DNA of 64,000 nucleotides from WHSW01 sp963767285 (GTDB lineage Bacteria; Actinomycetota; Thermoleophilia; Solirubrobacterales; 70-9). Every line of letters begins with the position of its first letter. The stretch's first letter is position 1. Shown one piece after another: positions 32,184 to 41,167 of this stretch. Below the pieces are notes generated by a model that was not told the DNA's origin, ran no database searches, and was given only the letters and a program-made list of their open reading frames with translations. The DNA lies in the NCBI GenBank assembly GCA_963767285.1, contig CAVYDJ010000002.1, positions 744,001-808,000 on the forward strand. The letters are read 5' to 3'. The translations under genes and the position numbers were made by a program.

Positions 32184-33542
32184 ATGAAATCCGAATCTCT
32201 GGCGGCGTTGCTTCGTGACGCGGTCAGCAGCGGAGAGTTCGCGCGTGTCGGCTGGCTGCTCGGCGACCGCACCGCCTTGGACTCGAGCAGCGAGCGCGGC
32301 CGGGTGCGGATCATGGGGCGGGACGCGATCGTCGGGCACATGGAGGCGCCGGGTCCGGGCGACGTCCTGGAGTGGGAGGCCCGCGAGTGGCCGACCGGGG
32401 TGGCGGCCACGTTCGAGTGGCGAGGGGCGAGCGGGGTCGATCGGCGTCGCTGGTATCTGCGGCGCGACGGCGAGGCGATCACCGGCTGGTGGAGCTACGC
32501 GGCCGTGCCGGCGGGTGAGCCGGACGTGGCCGCGACGATGCCCGCCGATCTGCTTGATCGCCTCGAGGCAACGGCCGCGCCGCTCGAGCACAGCGGGAAC
32601 TCGGGCGCGTCGATCGAGCGGCTGGTCCGCGCGGACGGCACCACCCTGATCGCCAAGCGGGTGGGGGGCGACGCCGACTGGCTCGGGCGCGTGACCCGCG
32701 ATCGCGGCCGCACCGCGCAGCTGTGGGATGCCGGCGCCTTCGCGCGGATGCCGGCCGCGCTCGACCACGGCATCGAGGCGGTCGAGCGTGACGGCATGGC
32801 GTGGTGGGTCGTGATGCGCGACGTGTCGCCCGCCTTCATCGGCGACGAGCGCCGCCTAACGCGCGAGGAAAGCCGGCGGATCCTGGGTGCGGCGGCCGCG
32901 ATGCACGCCGAGTTCGCGGGCGACGTCCCCGCCGGGGCGGCGGAGCTGGCCGACCGCCTGGCGATGAGCTCGCCGCGGGTCGCCGAGTCCGAGCGGGCCG
33001 GCAGCGATCTGCTCCCGAAGCAGATCGAGGCGGCGTGGGACGCGTTTGCAGAGGCGGTTCCAGACGACGTCGGCGCCGAGGTCCTGGCCGCCGCCCGGGA
33101 CCCAGGCGCGCTGGCGGTGGCGCTGCTGGAGGCGTCACAGGCGACGCTCCTTCATGGCGACCTGCGCGACGACAACCTCGGCCTGACGGGCGACGGGGTC
33201 GTCGCGATCGACTGGGACCTGGCGACCGGCGGCCCGGCGACGGTGGAGTTCGCCTGGTACCTCTGCCACGACGCCTGGCGCATCGACGCCGGCCACGACG
33301 AGATCGAGCGCGACTTCCGCGCGGCCGAGGGTGAGCGGGTCAGCGACCGGGCGCACGAGCTCGGGATGCTCACCGGCCTCGTCCAGTACGGCTGGATCTT
33401 CGGACACTCGGCTCGCATCCATCCCGACCCGGCCGAGCGCGATTGGGCCGAAGAGGAGCTCGCCTGGTGGGTGCCACGGACTCGACGGGCGCTCGAGCAC
33501 TCCGGCGGCATGCCGTTTGGTGAAACCCGTCATCGGCGTTAG
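32184..33542 (+). CDS. APH-family phosphotransferase with an N-terminal SnoaL/NTF2-like domain
   Basis: 452-aa protein. Residues about 130-450 form an aminoglycoside-phosphotransferase/choline-kinase fold: nucleotide lysine candidate in TTLIAKRVGG, catalytic loop LLHGDLRDDNLGL and metal-binding VAIDWDLATGGP. Residues 1-110 look like a SnoaL/NTF2-type cone (LLRDAVSSGEFARVGWLL ... RRWYLRRDGEAITGWWSY). Proteins of this superfamily phosphorylate small hydroxyl compounds; the substrate here is unknown and resistance should not be assumed. The start at ATG 32184 is 38 nt from the divergent propeller gene. Confidence 0.85.
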   Translation: MKSESLAALLRDAVSSGEFARVGWLLGDRTALDSSSERGRVRIMGRDAIVGHMEAPGPGDVLEWEAREWPTGVAATFEWRGASGVDRRRWYLRRDGEAITGWWSYAAVPAGEPDVAATMPADLLDRLEATAAPLEHSGNSGASIERLVRADGTTLIAKRVGGDADWLGRVTRDRGRTAQLWDAGAFARMPAALDHGIEAVERDGMAWWVVMRDVSPAFIGDERRLTREESRRILGAAAAMHAEFAGDVPAGAAELADRLAMSSPRVAESERAGSDLLPKQIEAAWDAFAEAVPDDVGAEVLAAARDPGALAVALLEASQATLLHGDLRDDNLGLTGDGVVAIDWDLATGGPATVEFAWYLCHDAWRIDAGHDEIERDFRAAEGERVSDRAHELGMLTGLVQYGWIFGHSARIHPDPAERDWAEEELAWWVPRTRRALEHSGGMPFGETRHRR

Positions 33543-33576
33543 GGTCTGAAGCGCATCAGGCGGAGGGCAAGATGGG

Positions 33577-35643
33577 TTGCTATCCAAGGACGGGAGTCGA
33601 CGCACGGTGATGGTCGGGAACGGACGCGCACGGCGAATCCAGGTCGCGATCTGTCTCGCGGCCATTTCGATCGGCGCGAGCGCGTTCGCCGGCGCACGAG
33701 ACAAGCCGCTACCGGACCTGGTCGTCAAGGCGGTTTCGAATCCCCCTGCCTCGGTTAAGGTCGGGGACGCCTTCTCGGTCACCGACACGACTGCCAACAA
33801 GGGCAAGAAGCGGGCGCCGGCCACACGTACGGGCTATCTGCTCTCGACCGACGGCAAGCGGAGCGACGCGGACGTCAAGCTCACGGCGACTCGAAGGGCA
33901 CGCGCGCTCAAGCCGGACGCCAAGACCGCCGGCACGGCCGACCTCGCGGTTCCTTCGGGGACTCCACCGGGCTCGTACTTCGTGATCGCATGCGCTGACA
34001 CAGGCGAGGACGTCGAGGAGAGCAGCGACCGAAACAACTGCCGAGCTTCGAACGCGCCGACGTCCCTGGCGGGTGCGTCCTCGACCACGCCACCGCCCAC
34101 CGATCCTGACCCCCCACCCGACACAACCGCCCCCGCGGCGCCGACGCTCAGCGGCACCGACCCGACTTCGCCCTCGAGCGTCAACAACCCCAAGCTCAAG
34201 GGTCTGGCAGAGGCCGGAGCCCAGATCTCGATCTTCACAGCGGCCGACTGCCTCGCCGCCGTCGCCACCGGCACCGCCGCCGAGCTCGAGGGAGCCGGGA
34301 TCACGGTCCCCGTCCCCGCCGACGCGACGACCAGCCTTCGCGCGACCGCCACCGACGCCGCCGGCAACGTCTCTCCCTGCTCTTCCCCCTTCGCCTACAC
34401 CGAGGACTCGACCCCGCCCGGCACCCAGATCGACTCCGGCCCCGCCGGCCCGACCAACGACTCGACCCCGACCTTCACCTTCTCATCGCCCGACGGCGGC
34501 TCGAGCTTCCAATGCCGCGTCGATTCCGATCCGTTTGCCTCCTGCACCTCGGCGCACACGACCGCGAGCCTCACCGACGGCGCTCACACGCTCGAGGTCA
34601 AGGCCACCGACGCGGCGGGCAACACCGACGCGAGCCCGGCTTCGCGCAGCTTTGCGATCGACACCGGCGCTCCCCAGACGACGATCGACTCCGGCCCCGC
34701 CGGCCCGACCAACGACTCGACCCCGACCTTCACCTTCTCATCGCCCGACGGCGGCTCCAGCTTCCAATGCCGCGTCGATTCCGATCCGTTTGCCTCCTGC
34801 ACCTCGGCGCACACGACCGCGAGCCTCACCGACGGCGCTCACACGCTCGAGGTCAAGGCCACCGACGCGGCGGGCAACACCGACGCGAGCCCGGCTTCGC
34901 GCAGCTTTGCGGTCGACACCCAGGCCCCGACGGCTCCGTCGATCACCGACACCGACCCCGATTCCCCGGCCAACGACAACAACCCCGAGGTCAAGGGGAC
35001 CGGGGCCGAGGCCGGCTCGACCGTGAGGATCTACGGCGACGCGACCTGCACCGACACCGTCCTCGGCAACGGCTCCGCAGCCGACTTCAACGGCGCCACC
35101 GGGATCACGGCTGCCGTTGCGGGTGATCAGACGACGGACCTGAGGGCGACCGCCACCGACGCCGCCGGCAACGCCTCGCCCTGCCCTTCGCCCTTCGCTT
35201 ACACCGAGGACTCGACCCCGCCCGTCGCTCCGTCGATCACCGACACCGACCCCAACTCGCCCGCCAACGACAACAACCCCGAGATCAAGGGGACCGCCGA
35301 GGCGGGTTCGACTGTCAGGCTCTACACGACGTCGGACTGCAGTGCCGCGATCGCGGCGAGCGGCACCGCGTCGGCCTTCAGCAGCCCCGGACTCACCGTG
35401 ACCGTCGCCGCTAGCTCAAGCACCACCTTCCGCGCCACGGCCACCGACGCGGCGGGCAATCTCTCACCCTGCTCGTCCGGCTTGACCTACGTCGAGATCG
35501 CCCCGGTCGATGCGGATGGCGACGGCTTCTCGCCGCCGGCGGACTGCAACGACACCAACGCCGCGATCAATCCGGGTGCATTCGACCCGCCCGGCGTCAA
35601 CGACGGCATCGATCAGGACTGCGACGGGAATACCGTCGGCTGA
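33577..35643 (+). CDS. Secreted CARDB / Ig-like repeat protein with MopE-type metal-binding end
   Basis: Exported 688-aa protein. TTG 33577 has GGAGGG 9 nt upstream; ATG 33610 would also leave a signal peptide (ICLAAISIGASAFAGA). A CARDB module (PDLVVKAVSNPPASVKVGD ... VEESSDRNNC) is followed by Ig-like modules of two kinds. One reads APTLSGTDPTSPSSVNNPKL; the other, IDSGPAGPTNDSTPTFTFSS, is present as two nearly identical copies. The C-terminus is a MopE-like putative metal-binding motif, DADGDGFSPPADCNDTNAAI ... DGIDQDCDGN. A TAGGGT box overlaps the stop codon of the APH gene. Likely extracellular and calcium-binding; function unknown. Confidence 0.85.
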   Translation: MLSKDGSRRTVMVGNGRARRIQVAICLAAISIGASAFAGARDKPLPDLVVKAVSNPPASVKVGDAFSVTDTTANKGKKRAPATRTGYLLSTDGKRSDADVKLTATRRARALKPDAKTAGTADLAVPSGTPPGSYFVIACADTGEDVEESSDRNNCRASNAPTSLAGASSTTPPPTDPDPPPDTTAPAAPTLSGTDPTSPSSVNNPKLKGLAEAGAQISIFTAADCLAAVATGTAAELEGAGITVPVPADATTSLRATATDAAGNVSPCSSPFAYTEDSTPPGTQIDSGPAGPTNDSTPTFTFSSPDGGSSFQCRVDSDPFASCTSAHTTASLTDGAHTLEVKATDAAGNTDASPASRSFAIDTGAPQTTIDSGPAGPTNDSTPTFTFSSPDGGSSFQCRVDSDPFASCTSAHTTASLTDGAHTLEVKATDAAGNTDASPASRSFAVDTQAPTAPSITDTDPDSPANDNNPEVKGTGAEAGSTVRIYGDATCTDTVLGNGSAADFNGATGITAAVAGDQTTDLRATATDAAGNASPCPSPFAYTEDSTPPVAPSITDTDPNSPANDNNPEIKGTAEAGSTVRLYTTSDCSAAIAASGTASAFSSPGLTVTVAASSSTTFRATATDAAGNLSPCSSGLTYVEIAPVDADGDGFSPPADCNDTNAAINPGAFDPPGVNDGIDQDCDGNTVG
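34428..34920 (+). repeat. Tandem 255-bp duplication in the CARDB/Ig-like gene
   Basis: 34428-34665 and 34683-34920 are nearly identical (I see about two mismatches) with a period of 255 bp (85 codons), each encoding one Ig-like module. The frame is kept. Confidence 0.9.
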
Positions 35644-35681
35644 TTGCATCCGCGGGGCTTGCTCCCCGCGGCAGTTGCGGT

Positions 35682-35687
35682 TAGGGG
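35682..35687 (+). promoter_or_regulatory. TAGGGG -10-like box 7 nt before ATG 35695
   Basis: Near-TANNNT element at leaderless spacing; supports ATG 35695 over the upstream TTG 35644. Confidence 0.4.
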
Positions 35688-35694
35688 CGTCTGG

Positions 35695-37502
35695 ATGCCG
35701 GGAGGCGGCCGGCCGAAGGGAAGCGCGCGTGCGGGGAGACTCGGGCGATCGCTCGCCGTTGCGATCACGGCGCTCGCCGTCCTCGCGATTCCCGCGGGCG
35801 CGGACGCTCGCCCGGTGGCGAAGGAGGTCGCGGAGAAGCCCGCGAGCGAGATCAAGCAGCTTCGCAAGCGCGGCAGGACCTGCCTGGTCACGGGCAAGGC
35901 GGCGCCGCCGCCGGTGAGATCGGCGAAGCCGAGCACCCGCAAGAAGGTCCGCGTCTCGACCTGCGGCGCCAGCGGCGGCCAGGCAAGGGGTGACTTCAAC
36001 AACGACGGCTTCGCCGACCTGGCGATCGGGTCGCCGGGCGAGGACGTCGGGACGGTCGCCGACGCCGGGACCGTGACCGTCGTTTACGGCTCGGCCAACG
36101 GGCTCAACCTGACCGGCAACGCGCAGCTCTTCGACCAGGTGGCCCTCAACACGCCCAACGGCGGCGCTCTGCCGGGCGACCGGTTCGGCTCGGCCCTGGC
36201 CTCCGGCGACTTCGACGGCGACGGGTTCAGTGACCTGGCCGTCGGGGCTCCTGGCGACGAGATTCCGGTCAACCCTCCACGAGACGGGGTCGGCGAGGTC
36301 GACATCATCTTCGGCTCCGCATCCGGTCTGTCAGCCGCAAGGAAGCAGGTGCTGCTCCAGCAGGCTGGGCCGGGTATCACGACCATCTCCAGCCTGCCGC
36401 TCGCCGGAGACAACCTCGGTGGGTCTCTAGCCTGGGGCCAGTTCGGCGGCGGACCCGAGGCGGACCTTGCGGTCGGGATCCCAGGGGACTTCGGCCAGGG
36501 TTCGGTGGCGGTGATGCTCGGCTCGCCGAGCGGGCTCGTCCAGCCGAACCCGGCCCAAGTGCTCTCCCTGGACAGCATCTTCGGCGCCACCACCGAGCAG
36601 GACTTCGCCGGCTTCGGCGCCGAATTGACCGGTGGCGACTTCGACGGTGACGGTTACGCTGATCTCGCGATCGGGGCCTCCTCGCTCGATCTCAATCCGC
36701 CGCCTGGATCGCCCGGGGACGACATCGCCGGGGCTTCGATCCGGGACGCCGGTGCGGTGGTGGTGCTGCCCGGCTCGGAGAAGGGCCTCGTGGTCAACAG
36801 GGCGCTCTTCCTGCGCCAGGGCCGTGACGGGTTGAGTGAGCAGCCCGAGAGGAGCGATCGGTTCGGTTCGGCCGTCACCGCGGGCGACCTGGATGGCGAC
36901 GGGTTCGCCGACCTGGCGATCGGGGCCAGCCGTGAAACGGTGGACGGACTGGGCGTCGGATCGGTGCAGGTCATGTTCGGCTCGGCCGGCGGCCTGACCT
37001 CGGCCGGCAACCGGTTGATCACCCCCGCCGCAACCACCTTTTCGAGCTTCCAATTCAGCGAGTTCGGCGCCGCGTGGTCACCGGCAATCTGCAGGGGGAC
37101 GGCGTCGCCGATCTCGTCGTGGGACAGCCCAGCGGCACGGCGGGAGCCGTCGGACAGGCCGGCGCGGTCCACGTCTACTACGGCACTGTCGCCGGCGGCC
37201 TGGCGAGCACGCCGCAGACCTGGCACCTCGAGCCTTCCGGTGTTTCCGGCACGGCGCTCAACGATGCGGGCTACGGGTCGTCGCTGACGGCCTGGAACTT
37301 CGGCAAGAGCGCCGAGGCCGACCTCGTGATCGGCAGCCCCTTCGCGGACGTCGGGACGGTCAACGCGGCGGGTGCGTTCGGTGTCCTCTACGGGTCGAGC
37401 ACGGGCCTGACCCCGACCGGCAGCCAGTACATCACCCAGAACACGGTCGGCATCCCGGACACCGCCGAAGCCGGCGACACCTTCGGCACCGCGGCCTACT
37501 GA
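35695..37502 (+). pseudogene. Secreted seven-blade FG-GAP propeller protein, interrupted by a frameshift near 37072
   Basis: ATG 35695 gives a signal peptide ending AGADA. Five classical FG-GAP blades lie in one frame (GDFNNDGFADLAIGSPGED, GDFDGDGFSDLAVGAPGDE, GDLDGDGFADLAIGA and others). At about 37068-37076 the blade motif SEFGAA should continue VVTGNLQGDGVADLVVG. That sequence is present but in the -1 frame, so one base appears missing. Blades 6 and 7 (NLQGDGVADLVVG, AEADLVIGSPFAD) lie in the second frame, which ends TAAY at 37502. Repair gives exactly seven blades and about 600 aa. There is no homopolymer here, so a simple run-length miscount is less obvious than at 25470. Confidence 0.82.
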
Positions 37503-38075
37503 TCAGAGCCCGAGCCCGCGCACTCCGGGCTCGTCCCAGCCGAGGTGGTGGGCGACCTCGTGGCGGACGGTGCGCTCGACCTGGGCGCGCAGCACGCGCG
37601 GGTCGTGGCCGAAGTCGCGCTCGAGCGTGTCCTGGTAGATGACGATCCGGTTTGCGTACTGGTTCCGGGCGATCGTGCCGCCCATGTAGTGGCCGTACGC
37701 GTGATGCTCGCGGCCGAGGTGCGAGACGATCACCGGGGTGTCACGCAGCAGCTCGCGGAACTGATCCGGGAGGCCGTCGAGCGCCTGCATCACCAGCAGG
37801 TCGAACTCGGTCGGCGGGAAGTCCGGCGGCGGCATCGCGGCGAGCGCCTCGCTGCGGTCCTCGAGCCGTTGGAACTCCTCCTCGGGGGTCTCGCGGCCGA
37901 TCAGCGTCACCGTGACCCAGGCGGTGACGAGAACGATCGCGAGCGCCCCGGCCAGCATCGCGATCAGGTCGCCCAGGCCCGCGAACGACGGTGGGTTCAG
38001 GAACAGCAGGGCGAGCCCGAGGATGAAGGCGACGAACGCCGCCGCGCGCAGTGGGGGGCCGATGGTGTCGCGCAT
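37503..38075 (-). CDS. Membrane-anchored zincin-like metallopeptidase family protein
   Basis: 190-aa protein with two N-terminal hydrophobic segments (AAFVAFILGLALLFL, LIAMLAGALAIVLVTAWVTV). A minimal matrix-metalloprotease-like domain follows: FDLLVMQALDGLPDQF, VSHLG, RIVIYQDTLERDFGHDP and the HExxH-type motif VRHEVAHHLGWDEPGVRGLGL. The stand-alone domain of about 115 aa is widespread in actinobacteria; here it is tethered to the membrane. ATG 38075 lies 6 nt after TACCCT, fitting leaderless initiation. Its stop codon directly abuts that of the convergent FG-GAP gene (TGATCA at 37500-37505). Confidence 0.85.
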   Translation of the reverse strand: MRDTIGPPLRAAAFVAFILGLALLFLNPPSFAGLGDLIAMLAGALAIVLVTAWVTVTLIGRETPEEEFQRLEDRSEALAAMPPPDFPPTEFDLLVMQALDGLPDQFRELLRDTPVIVSHLGREHHAYGHYMGGTIARNQYANRIVIYQDTLERDFGHDPRVLRAQVERTVRHEVAHHLGWDEPGVRGLGL

Positions 38076-38081
38076 GAGATG

Positions 38082-38087
38082 AGGGTA
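38082..38087 (-). promoter_or_regulatory. TACCCT -10-like box 6 nt before ATG 38075
   Basis: TANNNT at leaderless spacing for the metallopeptidase-family gene. Confidence 0.45.
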
Positions 38088-38125
38088 GTTGGGAGCCGAC
38101 GGGTAATCGAGCGAAGGAGGTCCAG

Positions 38126-38470
38126 ATGCCCCCGCGTGGAGTCAAGAAGGGGACCAAGCGTGCTCGTCAGTACGAGCACATCAAGAAGAGCGAGAAGAAG
38201 CAGGGTCGCTCCGAGAGCCGAGCCGAGGAGATCGCGGCGCGGACGGTGAACAAGGAGCGCGCCCGCTCCGGCGAGTCCCGGCAGCGCTCACGCACCTCGA
38301 CGCAGGACATCTCGTCCGGGCGTCGCGGCGGCAAGCGCTCCGGCAGGCCCGGTCCGCGCGGCCGCACCCGCGACCAGCTCTACGAGGAGGCGAAGCGACT
38401 CGGGATTGACGGCCGCTCCAAGATGGACAAGGGCCAGCTGCAGCGCGCGATCGCCGGCAAGAAGGGCTGA
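38126..38470 (+). CDS. Small very basic protein with Rho-N/SAP-like C-terminus
   Basis: 114-aa, strongly basic, mostly charged protein. The N-terminal part (PPRGVKKGTKRARQYEHIKK, then SEKKQGRSESRAEEIAARTV) looks like the plasmid-stabilisation-type proteins annotated in actinobacteria. The C-terminal TRDQLYEEAKRLGIDGRSKM and QLQRAIAGKKG resemble the Rho termination factor N-terminal/SAP helix-extended-helix fold. It probably binds nucleic acid. It has one of the best Shine-Dalgarno sites in the window (AAGGAGG, 5-6 nt before ATG 38126), in contrast with the leaderless neighbours. Confidence 0.75.
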   Translation: MPPRGVKKGTKRARQYEHIKKSEKKQGRSESRAEEIAARTVNKERARSGESRQRSRTSTQDISSGRRGGKRSGRPGPRGRTRDQLYEEAKRLGIDGRSKMDKGQLQRAIAGKKG

Positions 38471-38503
38471 ACCGGGTCCACCAGGCGCGATACTGCCCGC
38501 ACG

Positions 38504-39127
38504 ATGGATCGCGCGGGACGACCCACTTGGCCGCCGGTGCTGCTCGCGGCCCTGCTGGCGCTGGCGGTGGCGCCCGCGGCGGATGCGCACGTGGTGCGCA
38601 CCGTCGGCCCGGTCGAGGTCGAGATCGGCTGGGGCAACGAGCCGCCTGTCGCCGGGTTCGAGAACTTCGTCGAGGTCACAGCCACCATCGATCCCGGCGG
38701 CCCGGTAGCGGACCTGGGCGCGGATGCGGCCGTTGAGGTGACGTTCGGGGATGCGAGCACGACCGTGCCGCTGCTCCCGACCGCCGCACCGGGCGAGTTC
38801 CACGCGGCGCTGGTCCCGACCCGGCCCGGGACCTACGCATTCCGGGTCAGCGCCGTCGTCGACGACCGGCGGATCTCGACCGGGGCGACCTGTGGTGAGG
38901 GGACGTTCGACTGCGTGATCGCGGCGTCGGAGGTCCAGTTCCCGGTCGCCGACCCGACGACGGGCGAGATCGCCGGGCGGATCACCAACACCCTTCCCCG
39001 TACCGAGCAGGCGGCCGACGACGCGGACAGCGCCCAGCGCCTCGCGATCGCGGCGATCGCGATCGCGCTGATCGCGCTCGGCACGGCGATCGCGATCGCG
39101 ATCCGTTCCCGTCGCCACAGCGGCTAG
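38504..39127 (+). CDS. Exported YtkA-like protein with C-terminal membrane helix
   Basis: 207-aa protein: signal peptide (ALLALAVAPAADA), an extracytoplasmic beta-rich domain beginning HVVRTVGPVEVEIGWG and including GEFHAALVPTRPGTYAFRV (YtkA/FixH-like), two Cys (ATCGEGTFDC), then a single TM helix (RLAIAAIAIALIALGTAIAI) and a short basic tail. The mature N-terminal His is reminiscent of copper ligands in CopC-type proteins. Its stop codon overlaps the GTG start of the CopC-CopD gene by 1 nt, so both are made together, suggesting a role in copper handling. ATG 38504 follows TACTGC by 7 nt. Confidence 0.75.
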   Translation: MDRAGRPTWPPVLLAALLALAVAPAADAHVVRTVGPVEVEIGWGNEPPVAGFENFVEVTATIDPGGPVADLGADAAVEVTFGDASTTVPLLPTAAPGEFHAALVPTRPGTYAFRVSAVVDDRRISTGATCGEGTFDCVIAASEVQFPVADPTTGEIAGRITNTLPRTEQAADDADSAQRLAIAAIAIALIALGTAIAIAIRSRRHSG

Positions 39128-41082
39128 TGCGACGCCACTGCGTCGCCACGGCCGTGCTGCTCGTCGCCCTGCTGCCCGCGATCGGCGCGGCGCGGGCCGA
39201 GGCGCATGCGGGACTGGTCGCCTCCGACCCGGCGTACGCAGCGGAGCTCGGCGCGAGTCCAGCGGAGGTGACGCTGACCTTCTCCGAGCAGCCCGAGGCC
39301 TCGCTGTCGGAGGTCAAGGTGCGCGACGGAGCCGGCGCCACCGTGGCGTTCGGGCGGCCGCATGCGGTCTCCGGCGACCAGCTGTCGCTGGCGATCCCCG
39401 TTCCGCGCCTGGCGCGCGGCGTCTACACGGTCGAGTACCGGACCGTGTCGGCGGTCGACGGGCACGCGACCTCCGGCACGTATGCGTTCGGCGTGCGAGC
39501 GTCGCCGACCGGCGTCGCAACGACGGCAACGACCACGACGCCCGACGCCACGGCGCTCGAAGTGGTGGCTCGCTGGCTGCTGCTCGGAGGCCTCGTCGCC
39601 CTGCTCGGCGCCGCCGTGGCGGGCGCCGCGGGCTTCGGGGGGAGGGAGGGGACCGACCTGAGGCTGGCGACTGGCGGTTGGCTGGTCGCGATCGCCGGCG
39701 TCGTCCTCCTCGCCGTCGCTCAGCGCCGGACCGCGGGGTCCTCGCTCGGGGAGCTGCTCGAGACCCCGGTCGGCGAGGCGCTGATCTGGCGCGGGGTCAC
39801 GCTCGTGTTCAGCGGCGCCGCGCTGCTCTACGCGGCGCGGCGCCCGCCGCTTCGGCGCGTGGCGCTCGGAGTCGCGGCCGCCGCTTCCCTGGCCACGATC
39901 GCGGTCCACGTCGACGCGGGCCACGCCGCGGCCGGCGGCTGGTCGGCGGCCCTGAGCGTCACGACGCAGGTCGCTCACTTCGCTGCCGCCGGGGTCTGGT
40001 TCGGCGGGCTCGCGGCGCTGCTGCTCGGGCTTCGCGGCGCCCCGTCGGCCGAGAAGGCGGCCGCGGTGCGGCGCTTCGCCGTCGTCGCGGCGACCGCGCT
40101 CGTGGTCGTTCTCGTGACCGGGACCGTGCGCGCGATCGATGAGCTCTCCTCGTGGGGCGAGCTGCTCGATACCGGCTACGGCAGAGCCGTGGTCGCGAAG
40201 CTGGTGCTGATCGCGCTGATCGCGGCGCTGGCGGCGCGCAACCGCAACCGCGGCGTCCCCGCGGCGGCGACCGACCTGAGCCCGGTGCGCCGCACCTCGA
40301 GGATCGAGCTCGGGCTCGCCGTCGCGGCGCTCGCCACCGCGGCGCTGCTCGGGACGCTGGCCCCGCCGGTCACCGGCCAGGCGGGCGCGGTGCCGCCGCT
40401 CTCGGCCTCCGGGGCCGATTTCGCAGCCAGCGTGAGGGTCCGGCTGACCGCCTCCTCGGACGAGCCCGGGCCGAACCGGTTCGTGCTCGAGGTGGACGAC
40501 TACGAGACGGGCGAGCCGGTCGAGGCCGACCGGGCCGGCCTGCGGTTCCGGTCGCTCGACGATCCGGAGGTCGCGCCGAGCTCGCTCGAGCTGCGGCCGG
40601 CGGGCGAGGGCGCCTACGCGGCGCCGGGAACGAACCTGACGCTCGACGGCCGCTGGGCGGTGACCGCGCTGATCGAGCGCGACGGTGGCTCGGTGCAGGT
40701 CCCGCTGGAGCTCGACCTGCCGCTGCCACAGCCGGTTCCGTCGGTCCTCCGCCTGCCCGGCGCGCCGCCGGAGTACACGCTCCAGGTCGAGTACGGCCTG
40801 ATCCGCGTGGTGCCGGACCCGGAGCTGGCCGGGCCGAGCAACGTCTACGTGCGGATCTTCGGCGGGGCCGCGGACCTGCCGGCGCCGACCGACCGCGTCG
40901 TCGTCACCGGGGCCGCGGGGGACGAGCCACCGGAGCAGAAGCCGGTGCGGCGGCTGACCCGCAGCCGCTTCGTTGCAGAGGTCGACCTCGAGTCCGGTCC
41001 GTACACGATCGCCGTCGTCGCTCGGCGCGACGACGGCGCCCGGATGCGGGGTGCGGTCGAGCTCGACGTCCCCGGCGACTGA
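39127..41082 (+). CDS. CopC-CopD fusion, copper resistance/transport protein
   Basis: 651-aa protein. The signal peptide ends GAARAEA before HAGLVASDP: His27 becomes the N-terminal copper ligand of the CopC domain. That domain continues PAEVTLTFSEQPEASLSEVK and VDGHATSGTYAFGV (second His). A multi-pass CopD domain (about 145-410) follows with about eight TM helices; His residues appear in IAVHVDAGHAAAGG and TQVAHFAAAGVWFGGLAAL. The C-terminal 200 residues are extracytoplasmic and beta-rich. GTG 39127 overlaps the previous stop. The protein probably moves copper across the membrane, supplying or protecting the multicopper oxidase encoded next. No CsoR-type regulator is present here. Confidence 0.9.
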   Translation: MRRHCVATAVLLVALLPAIGAARAEAHAGLVASDPAYAAELGASPAEVTLTFSEQPEASLSEVKVRDGAGATVAFGRPHAVSGDQLSLAIPVPRLARGVYTVEYRTVSAVDGHATSGTYAFGVRASPTGVATTATTTTPDATALEVVARWLLLGGLVALLGAAVAGAAGFGGREGTDLRLATGGWLVAIAGVVLLAVAQRRTAGSSLGELLETPVGEALIWRGVTLVFSGAALLYAARRPPLRRVALGVAAAASLATIAVHVDAGHAAAGGWSAALSVTTQVAHFAAAGVWFGGLAALLLGLRGAPSAEKAAAVRRFAVVAATALVVVLVTGTVRAIDELSSWGELLDTGYGRAVVAKLVLIALIAALAARNRNRGVPAAATDLSPVRRTSRIELGLAVAALATAALLGTLAPPVTGQAGAVPPLSASGADFAASVRVRLTASSDEPGPNRFVLEVDDYETGEPVEADRAGLRFRSLDDPEVAPSSLELRPAGEGAYAAPGTNLTLDGRWAVTALIERDGGSVQVPLELDLPLPQPVPSVLRLPGAPPEYTLQVEYGLIRVVPDPELAGPSNVYVRIFGGAADLPAPTDRVVVTGAAGDEPPEQKPVRRLTRSRFVAEVDLESGPYTIAVVARRDDGARMRGAVELDVPGD

Positions 41083-41167
41083 GCGCACGCAGGCGGATTC
41101 CTTGCGTTGCGCCGGGGCGGATGGTATGAACGCACCACAGGGAGAACTCAACTCGAAGGGGAAATGG

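Noticed and set aside
32184..33542. Aminoglycoside resistance gene
   Set aside because: Only the general kinase fold is supported. The substrate is unknown and the NTF2-like N-terminus is atypical for resistance enzymes.
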